A DNA stretch of 7,405 bases from JADJQU01 sp035490315. Lineage in GTDB: Bacteria; Planctomycetota; UBA1135; GCA-002686595. The position numbers were made by a program, and so were the translations under genes. Positions 1-5,251 of this stretch are shown one piece after another (the stretch's first letter is position 1; each line of letters starts with the position of its first letter). The stretch spans positions 1 to 7,405 of the forward strand of contig DATHET010000214.1 of the NCBI GenBank assembly GCA_035490315.1. The letters run 5' to 3'. The notes beneath the pieces were generated by a model. That model was not told the DNA's origin. It saw only the letters and a program-made list of their open reading frames with translations, and searched no databases.

Positions 1-908
1 TCGGCGTCGAAGGCCTGCAGGATCGCGACCAGCAACTGGAAGGGCTCGCCGCTCTCGTCGCGCCAGGCGCGTCGGTAATCGCGCGCCTGCGATCCGCGCC
101 AGCCGATGTACAGGCGCGCCAGCGAGCTCTTCCAGACCCAGCGGTCGTACGGAATCTCCGCGAAGGCGTCGAACTCGCGCACGTCCTCGGGCAGGGTGCC
201 GGCCACGACCGCGTTGCACACGTCGAGCTCCGTCGCGTAGGGACTGGGCACGAGCAGCAGCGCGTCGTGCACGAGACGGAAACGCGGCTTGATGCCCAGA
301 CCCTTGACGTAGGGATTGCGCAGGCGCGTGAAACGCGACACGTTGCGGACGATGTTCTCGAGCATCACGCCGATGCAGATGACGCGCGCATGGCAGTCGA
401 CGCCTTCGCTGCGCAAGCGCATCAGCGCCTGGTCGGTTCCGAATCCGCTGACGCCGAAGTTCATGACTTCCAGTGCGGGATCGATGGCTCCGAGCTGCGC
501 GGCGAACTCGTCGCCGTCGTCGACTTCCTCGCCGTAGATGAAGGACTCGCCGAACATCGCGACGCGCAACTTGTCCGGCGCGGGCTGGGCTTCGAATTGG
601 CGCGCGCCGCGCAGGCCGCGCGCATTGAAGCACTGCTTGCCGTCGGAGGAGCGGAAGCTCTTCGCGTTCGTCCAGCCGAGCGCTGCATCGTGCACCAGGG
701 CTTGCGACAGCGCTTGCGGTCGCTGGAGCAGCTCGCGGCGGTGCGCGGCCCAACGCTGCCAGCGCGCTTCGCGCACATCGCCATAGGGCGGAACAGGCCG
801 GCGGAAGAACTCGCCGTCGCGCAGGCAGAACCAGCCGAGGCCCGCGTCGAGGGCCACGACGGCCAGGGCGGCGGCGGCGAGTTTCAGGAGCAGTCGGCGC
901 GTGTTCAT
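1..908 (-). CDS. SGNH/GDSL-type hydrolase, membrane-anchored, C-terminus cut by window edge
   Basis: Reading the minus strand from the ATG at 908-906 gives 302 codons without a stop, running off the left edge. Residues 6-20 are a hydrophobic segment after an RR-containing start, so the protein is probably anchored in or exported across the membrane. Residues 77-102 (LGW, then N95-x-x-GLRG) resemble the short region that precedes the catalytic domain in many bacterial SGNH proteins. Block I is VAMFGESFIYGEEV (116-129) with probable nucleophile Ser122; the usual GDS is GES here. Block II is NFGVSGFGTDQ (150-160), with Gly155 expected in the oxyanion hole. GVMLENIVRN (180-189) probably stands for block III, with Asn185 as the oxyanion residue. 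The Asp-His of block V would lie beyond the window. Such enzymes are serine esterases, lipases or polysaccharide O-acyl esterases; the substrate is unknown. No Shine-Dalgarno site is visible. The gene is divergent from the ClC gene. The family call is firm on blocks I and II; the function is not determined. Confidence 0.82.
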   Translation of the reverse strand, partial: MNTRRLLLKLAAAALAVVALDAGLGWFCLRDGEFFRRPVPPYGDVREARWQRWAAHRRELLQRPQALSQALVHDAALGWTNAKSFRSSDGKQCFNARGLRGARQFEAQPAPDKLRVAMFGESFIYGEEVDDGDEFAAQLGAIDPALEVMNFGVSGFGTDQALMRLRSEGVDCHARVICIGVMLENIVRNVSRFTRLRNPYVKGLGIKPRFRLVHDALLLVPSPYATELDVCNAVVAGTLPEDVREFDAFAEIPYDRWVWKSSLARLYIGWRGSQARDYRRAWRDESGEPFQLLVAILQAFDA

Positions 909-1002
909 CAGCCGGGAGCACGATAGCGGCTCGAAGCGCCTGAACGAACGCTCAGCGCGCTTGTGATGGACAGGGCGGCTGCGTAGCTTGCGAGAACGCT
1001 CG
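909..1002. promoter_or_regulatory. Divergent intergenic region (SGNH hydrolase / ClC)
   Basis: These 94 bp separate two divergent starts and must hold promoters for both genes unless they lie inside coding sequence. For the plus strand, TTGTGA (961-966) and TAGCTT (984-989) are 17 bp apart and could be a weak sigma-70-like pair, but the second box matches the consensus at only three positions. No strong operator or hairpin was seen. The call rests mainly on gene geometry. Confidence 0.3.
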
Positions 1003-2751
1003 ATGCGCTTCCCCAAGCTCCGCTTCCGCCTCGCCGAGGTCCTGCGACCGCGCGACGTCCACGTGACGTTGTTCTGGGCCGGGATCGTCGGCTTCGTCGG
1101 AGCCTGCACCTCGGCGGCCTTCCGCGGCCTCTCGATGGCCCTGACCGAGCTCTTCTTCGGAGCGCCGGGCAGCGTGGTCTCGGCGGCGAACCAGGCTCCG
1201 TGGTGGCAGACCTTGATCGTGCCCGCGGCTGGAGGCCTGCTCGCCGGCCTGGTGCTCGAGATCGGTCTGCGCTGGACGCGCGAAAAGCCCGCGCTCGACT
1301 TCATGGAAGCGGTGTCGATCGGCGACGGCACGATCCACGTCGCGCCGAGTCTCGTGCGCTCGCTGTCGAGCTTGTTCTCGGTCGCTTCGGGCGGCTCGAT
1401 CGGCCGCGAGGGCGCCATGGCGCAGCTCTCGACGACGGCTGCCTCGTGGATCGGTCGGCGCACCTGGATCTCGCGGCCGCGCTTGAAGCTTCTCGTCGCG
1501 TGCGGCGCGGCGGCAGGAATCGCTTCGGCCTACAACGCTCCCTTCGCGGGCGCCTTGTTCGTGGCCGAGATCGTGCTCGGCACGATCTCGATGTCGAGCC
1601 TGGGACCATTGATCTTCGCCAGCGTGGTCGCGACCGGCACCACGCACGAGATCTTCGGGCCGGAGCCACTGTTCCCTGGCCTGGTGTTCAAGCTGGCCTC
1701 GCCGCTCGAGCTCTTCCCCTACCTGGTGCTCGGCGTGCTGCTCGGCGCCCTGGCTCCCGCCTTCGTGCGCCTCTTGCGCCTTTCCGTCGATGCCTTCGCC
1801 AAGAGCAAGGTGCCCCTGCCCATCCGCCTGTTCCTCGGCGGAGCGATGGTCGGCGGCCTGGCCCTGGCGAGCACGGAAGTCCTGGGCAACGGCTACAACT
1901 CGCTGGGCTCGGTGATCGCCGGCAATCTGACGGTCTCGATGGTGGCCTTGGTGGTCGTGCTGAAACTGATCGCCACCTGCGCGACAGTCGGCTCGGGCGC
2001 GGTCGGCGGAGTGTTCACGCCGACCTTGTTCTTCGGCGCGGGAGCGGGATACCTGTGGGGCAGCGGCGTGCACGGATTGCTCCCGGCCTGGACGGCTCAT
2101 CCGAGCGCCTACGCGCTGGTCGGGATGGGCTCCTTCCTCGCGGCGACCACGCAAGCGCCGCTGATGTCGATGCTCGTTCTATTCGAGATGACCCTCGACT
2201 ACGGGATCGTCCTGCCGCTGATGGTCGCCAGCGTCATGGCCTACACCACGGCGCGCGGAATCAGCCCGAACTCGATCTACTCGCGCTCGCTCGCCAACGG
2301 CGGCGTCGATCCGGAGGACGCGCTGATCGCGGGAACGATCGCGACCCTGGTCAAGCCCAAGGTCGTCACGGTCAACCAGCACGCGCGCTTCCAGGCCATC
2401 GTCGAGGCCTTCCAGGAGCACCGCCATTCCTACCTCTATGTCGTCGACGACGACGGGCGATTCATGGGCGCCGTGTCCCTGCACGACGTGAAGCCCTTCC
2501 TTTCCGATCCGACTCTCGCCGACCTGATCATCGCCAGCGAGATCATGCACGAGGATTTCGTCTTCGTGGAGCGCGACGCAACCCTCGCGGAAACGATGCA
2601 GGCCTTCCTGCGCGAGGACGGCGAGCGATTGCCGGTGGTCGACGGACACGGCGGGCGCATGCTGGTCGGCAGCGTTTCGCGCACGGACCTGATGCTCGCG
2701 CTCTCCCTGGGAGCCCACCCGCGTCCGGAAGCCGCCGAAGCGCCGAAGTAG
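1003..2751 (+). CDS. ClC-family chloride channel/transporter with C-terminal CBS domain pair
   Basis: A 582-residue integral membrane protein of the ClC family, which moves chloride (or another anion) either passively or in exchange for protons. From the ATG at 1003 it shows many hydrophobic helices up to about residue 420. The gating-glutamate motif GSIGREGA is at 131-138 with Glu136. The half-site YNAPFAGALFVAE is at 177-189, and the anion-binding GGVFTPTLFFGAGAG at 335-349. Tyr426 in NSIYSRSL sits where the inner-gate tyrosine (Tyr445 of E. coli ClcA) is expected. Residues about 453-500 and 513-567 form two CBS domains, which usually bind adenine nucleotides and modulate transport. The classic GSGIP motif is degenerate, and the internal proton glutamate appears to be Ile190. 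A TTG at 988 would add five residues; I prefer the ATG, although neither start has a good ribosome site. It lies 107 bp upstream of the epimerase on the same strand, so co-transcription is possible but unsupported. Confidence 0.93.
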   Translation: MRFPKLRFRLAEVLRPRDVHVTLFWAGIVGFVGACTSAAFRGLSMALTELFFGAPGSVVSAANQAPWWQTLIVPAAGGLLAGLVLEIGLRWTREKPALDFMEAVSIGDGTIHVAPSLVRSLSSLFSVASGGSIGREGAMAQLSTTAASWIGRRTWISRPRLKLLVACGAAAGIASAYNAPFAGALFVAEIVLGTISMSSLGPLIFASVVATGTTHEIFGPEPLFPGLVFKLASPLELFPYLVLGVLLGALAPAFVRLLRLSVDAFAKSKVPLPIRLFLGGAMVGGLALASTEVLGNGYNSLGSVIAGNLTVSMVALVVVLKLIATCATVGSGAVGGVFTPTLFFGAGAGYLWGSGVHGLLPAWTAHPSAYALVGMGSFLAATTQAPLMSMLVLFEMTLDYGIVLPLMVASVMAYTTARGISPNSIYSRSLANGGVDPEDALIAGTIATLVKPKVVTVNQHARFQAIVEAFQEHRHSYLYVVDDDGRFMGAVSLHDVKPFLSDPTLADLIIASEIMHEDFVFVERDATLAETMQAFLREDGERLPVVDGHGGRMLVGSVSRTDLMLALSLGAHPRPEAAEAPK

Positions 2752-2847
2752 ACGATTCGCACAACTCGAGCGCATTTCTTACGCCGGCGTGGCAGCGCGA
2801 AGCCCGCGCAGGCCGCACTGTGACCCTGCCCACACCCCCTTCTCTTT

Positions 2848-2851
2848 GGAG
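2848..2851 (+). promoter_or_regulatory. Shine-Dalgarno site of the Tat epimerase
   Basis: GGAG lies 7 nt before the ATG at 2859. It decides the start: the reading frame is open for more than 1.6 kb upstream because of the high GC content, but that extension only shadows the ClC gene in another frame. It is the one clear ribosome binding site in the window. Confidence 0.65.
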
Positions 2852-2858
2852 TCGTCCC

Positions 2859-4076
2859 ATGCTGCCCACCTCTTCTCCCTTCGATCGCCGCGCCTTCCTC
2901 AAAGTCTCCGCGGCGACCTCGGCGGTCGCTCTGCTGCCCGCGCTGCTGCGCGCCCAGGAAAAAGCGGGATCGCCGAAGAAGCTGCGCATCCTGATCCTCG
3001 GAGGCACGGGCTTCCTCGGGCCAGCGATCGTGCGCGCGGCCCAGGCTCGCGGCCATGAGTTGACCTTGTTCAACCGCGACAAGACCAACAAGGACATGTT
3101 CCCGGACGTCGCGCGCTTGAAGGGCAATCGCGATCCCAAGAAGGACGAGGGGCTCAAGGCCCTCGAGAAAGGCGAGTGGGACGTGTGCTTCGACGACTGC
3201 GGCTATGTCCCGCGCATCGTCGATGCGTCGGCAAGCCTGCTCAAGGGGCGCGTCGGTCACTACGTGTTCGTGTCGAGCATCTCGGCCTTCGCAGGCATGG
3301 AGAAGGAAGGTATCGACGAGAACGCGCCGCTGGGGGTCATGGCCGATCCGACGGTCGAGGACATGGGCAAGGATTACGCGAATTACGGGCCTTTGAAGGC
3401 GCTGTGCGAGCAGGCGGCCGAGAAGGTCTTCCCGGGTCGCTGCACCAACATCCGGCCGGGATACATCGTCGGGCCCGAGGATCGCTCGGATCGATTCACC
3501 TACTGGCCCGTGCGCGCCCAGCGCGGCGGAGCGATGCTCGCGCCCGGTGCTCCGAGCGATCCCGTGCAGGTCATCGACGTGCGCGACCTCGGCGAATGGA
3601 TGGTGCGCGTGGCTGAGAACAAGACCTACGGCGTGTTCAACGCCTGCGGGCCGGCGAAGAAACTGACCTGGGGTGAGATGCTCGAAGCCTGCAAGGCGGC
3701 GAGCACCAATGATTCGAAGCTGGTCTGGGTCGACGCCGCGTTCCTGATGAAGCAAGAAGGTCTCGACTTGAACATCTGGTCGCCGTACGAAGGCAAGAGC
3801 AAGGGCGACCACTCGGTCAGCAACGCCGCCGCGGTGAAAGCCGGCCTGACGTTCCGCCCGATCGCGGCCACGGCCAAGGACACGCTCGCCTGGTTCAACT
3901 CCCTCCCCGCCGATCGCCGCAGCCGCCTGCGCGTCGGCATCACCGCCGAAGAAGCCGCCCAGCTCGCCAAGGAAAAACCCGTCACGCCCGAGGAAGAAGC
4001 CAAGCGCGAATCCCAACGCTCCGGCATGTCCCTCGCGCAAGAAGCGGAAGTCCTCGCGAAGTTCGCTGGCCGGTAA
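2859..4076 (+). CDS. Tat-exported NAD-dependent epimerase/dehydratase (extended SDR)
   Basis: A 405-residue protein. Residues 1-32 form a twin-arginine signal: DRRAFLK at 9-15, a hydrophobic stretch at about 16-30, and likely cleavage after Ala32. The mature part starts with a Rossmann strand and the NAD(P)-binding GGTGFLG (48-54). SSIS (139-142) holds the SDR catalytic serine region, and YGPLK (176-180) is the YxxxK pair with Tyr176 and Lys180. RPGYIVGPED (199-208) is typical of the substrate-side segment of extended SDR epimerases. The C-terminus (about 351-405) is charged and predicted helical. Known relatives act on nucleotide sugars in the cytoplasm; the Tat route fits an enzyme exported folded with its cofactor bound, but the natural substrate is unknown. 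The start is fixed by the GGAG site and by the Tat signal. The gene runs toward fbp, and its stop lies one base before the large fold-back sequence. Family assignment is firm; a specific reaction cannot be given. Confidence 0.92.
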   Translation: MLPTSSPFDRRAFLKVSAATSAVALLPALLRAQEKAGSPKKLRILILGGTGFLGPAIVRAAQARGHELTLFNRDKTNKDMFPDVARLKGNRDPKKDEGLKALEKGEWDVCFDDCGYVPRIVDASASLLKGRVGHYVFVSSISAFAGMEKEGIDENAPLGVMADPTVEDMGKDYANYGPLKALCEQAAEKVFPGRCTNIRPGYIVGPEDRSDRFTYWPVRAQRGGAMLAPGAPSDPVQVIDVRDLGEWMVRVAENKTYGVFNACGPAKKLTWGEMLEACKAASTNDSKLVWVDAAFLMKQEGLDLNIWSPYEGKSKGDHSVSNAAAVKAGLTFRPIAATAKDTLAWFNSLPADRRSRLRVGITAEEAAQLAKEKPVTPEEEAKRESQRSGMSLAQEAEVLAKFAGR

Positions 4077-4077
4077 A

Positions 4078-4182
4078 TACGGAGTCAGGTGAATTCATCC
4101 GGAGTCGTGAGGGCATCCGGTGCGCCGCTCCGCGGCGCACCGGATGCCCTCATGACTCCGGACGAATTCACCTGACTCCGTA
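4078..4182. repeat. 105-bp near-perfect fold-back inverted repeat in the convergent gap
   Basis: Positions 4078-4128 and 4132-4182 are reverse complements at 49 of 51 positions, with a 3-nt loop (4129-4131). The mismatched pairs are 4097/4163 (A opposite C) and 4107/4153 (G opposite T, a wobble in plus-strand RNA). The element starts 2 nt after the last base of the epimerase stop (4076) and ends 4 nt before the fbp stop codon, so it fills the gap between convergent genes. It could block transcription from both sides, but no T-run follows either arm, and 51-bp arms are far longer than ordinary intrinsic terminators. A dispersed palindromic repeat (REP- or MITE-like) inserted between the genes is the main alternative. 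No flanking target-site duplication was recognised. Confidence 0.93.
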
Positions 4183-4186
4183 CTCG

Positions 4187-5203
4187 CTACAAATGTCGGA
4201 GGACATGCTGTACTTCGGTCGGGCTGCCGATGACCACCGAGGTGCGTTGATGCAGGTCCGAGGGCTCGATGTCGAGGATGCGTTGCGTGCCGGCGAAGGC
4301 CTGGCCGCCGGCTTGCTCGATCAGCATCGCCATCGGGTTGGCTTCGTACATCAGGCGCAGCTTGCCTGAGGGAGCTTTCTTCGTCGGCGGATACAGGAAC
4401 ACGCCGCCCTTGAGCAGGATCCGGTGCACGTCGGCGACCATCGCGCCGACGTAGCGGCTCGAGTAGCCATTGTGCTGGGCCCAGTCGAAGTAGCGCTGGT
4501 AGCCCTCGGGGAACGTGACGCGATTGCCCTCGTTGCACGAGTAGCTGCGCGCCGCGTCCGGGATGCGCATGCCGGATTCGACCTTGAGGAACGCGCCGAT
4601 CGCGGGATCAAGCACGAACATGTCGACGCCATGTCCCGTGGTCAGCACGAGCACCACCGACGAGCCATAGAGGATGTAACCCGCCGCGACCTGCTTCGAT
4701 CCGGCCTGCAGCACCGCGCTCTCCGGCGGAGACACGCGCCGATCGTGACGCAGGATCGAGAAGATCGTCCCCACGCTCCCGCACGCGTCGAGGTTCGCCG
4801 AGCCGTCGAGCGGATCGAAGAGCACGATGTAGCGCCGCTCGCCCTCGGTGGTCGTGCGCAAGAGGATCGGCTCCTCGTTCTCCTCGCTGGCCACGATCGC
4901 GACGCTCGAGCGCTCGCCGAGACAGCGCAGCAGCGTCTCGTTCGCGATCACGTCGAGCTTCTGCTGCCGCTCGCCCTGCACGTTCTCCGAATCGAGCGAG
5001 CCCAGCACGTCGTTGAGCCGCGCACGGCGGATCTTCGACGCGATGACTTTCGCGGAAAGCGATAGCGCCGAGAGGATCCACGACAGCGAGCCGCTGGCGT
5101 TGGGAAAGCGAGCTTCCTCGGCCAGGATGTGGCTCTGGATCGTGGTCAGATTGTCGGCCTGGGTCAGGCGCTGGTGCGGTGCGATGGTGTTGCTGGCGTC
5201 CAT
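4187..5203 (-). CDS. fbp: Fructose-1,6-bisphosphatase, class I
   Basis: This 338-residue cytosolic enzyme hydrolyses fructose 1,6-bisphosphate to fructose 6-phosphate and phosphate, the committed step of gluconeogenesis. The metal and phosphate sites of class I are in order: SEENE (106-110, Glu107/Glu108), DPLDGSANLD (130-139, with Asp130 and Asp133), and MYEANPMAMLIEQAGG (285-300) with Glu287. SRYVGAMVADVHR (249-261) supplies Arg250, the arginine donated to the neighbouring active site. FLYPPTKKAPSGKLRL (269-284) is the usual substrate-binding strand. Length is normal for the family and both ends look complete. The frame stays open far upstream, but the extension overlaps the divergent dehydrogenase and has no homology I recognise, so I start at the ATG (5203-5201). 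There is no Shine-Dalgarno site. The gene is divergent from the dehydrogenase across 48 bp and convergent with the epimerase. The core DPLDGSSN motif carries Ala136 in place of the second Ser, a mild change. Confidence 0.96.
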   Translation of the reverse strand: MDASNTIAPHQRLTQADNLTTIQSHILAEEARFPNASGSLSWILSALSLSAKVIASKIRRARLNDVLGSLDSENVQGERQQKLDVIANETLLRCLGERSSVAIVASEENEEPILLRTTTEGERRYIVLFDPLDGSANLDACGSVGTIFSILRHDRRVSPPESAVLQAGSKQVAAGYILYGSSVVLVLTTGHGVDMFVLDPAIGAFLKVESGMRIPDAARSYSCNEGNRVTFPEGYQRYFDWAQHNGYSSRYVGAMVADVHRILLKGGVFLYPPTKKAPSGKLRLMYEANPMAMLIEQAGGQAFAGTQRILDIEPSDLHQRTSVVIGSPTEVQHVLRHL

Positions 5204-5208
5204 AGATT

Positions 5209-5249
5209 GCGGAGTGTACGGCCGCGAGGGCCGCCGCCGTACACTCCGC
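5209..5249. promoter_or_regulatory. Palindromic divergent promoter/operator candidate (fbp / dehydrogenase)
   Basis: GCGGAGTGTACGGC (5209-5222) and GCCGTACACTCCGC (5236-5249) are perfect 14-bp inverted arms around a 13-nt GC-rich centre, inside the 48-bp gap between divergent start codons. Each arm carries TACACT reading outward, a 4-of-6 match to the -10 consensus. It ends 6 nt before the dehydrogenase ATG on plus (box 5240-5245) and 9 nt before the fbp ATG on minus (box 5218-5213). No Shine-Dalgarno site precedes either ATG. This suggests overlapping promoters that give nearly leaderless messages, with the palindrome as a possible shared operator. The repeat is seen directly; promoter and operator roles are inferred. 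No good -35 boxes are present. Confidence 0.5.
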
Positions 5250-5251
5250 CC

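Noticed and set aside
267..926. 219-codon plus-strand open frame
   Set aside because: It lies antisense to the SGNH hydrolase, whose blocks I and II are recognisable. The predicted protein is low-complexity Ala/Arg/Glu-rich with no recognisable motif, typical of GC-rich antisense frames.
952..2154. 400-codon minus-strand open frame opposite the ClC gene
   Set aside because: The sequence is Arg/Glu/Gln/His-rich, a reflection of membrane-protein codons on the other strand, with no motif.
1200..2858. Upstream extension of the epimerase frame (frame open from 1200)
   Set aside because: It overlaps the well-supported ClC gene in another frame and translates to Arg/Gly/Asp-rich sequence. The Tat signal and GGAG site fix the true start at 2859.
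2752..2858. Promoter or terminator between the ClC and epimerase genes
   Set aside because: Only a 10-bp self-complementary word (ACGCCGGCGT, near 2779-2789) and no convincing -35/-10 pair or T-run were seen.
2436..4040. 534-codon minus-strand open frame
   Set aside because: It is antisense to the epimerase and the end of the ClC gene, has no recognisable domain, and is explained by high GC depleting stop codons.
4078..4182. Classical Rho-independent terminator
   Set aside because: No T-run follows the stem on either strand and the arms are far too long. I therefore list it as a repeat, with termination only a possibility.
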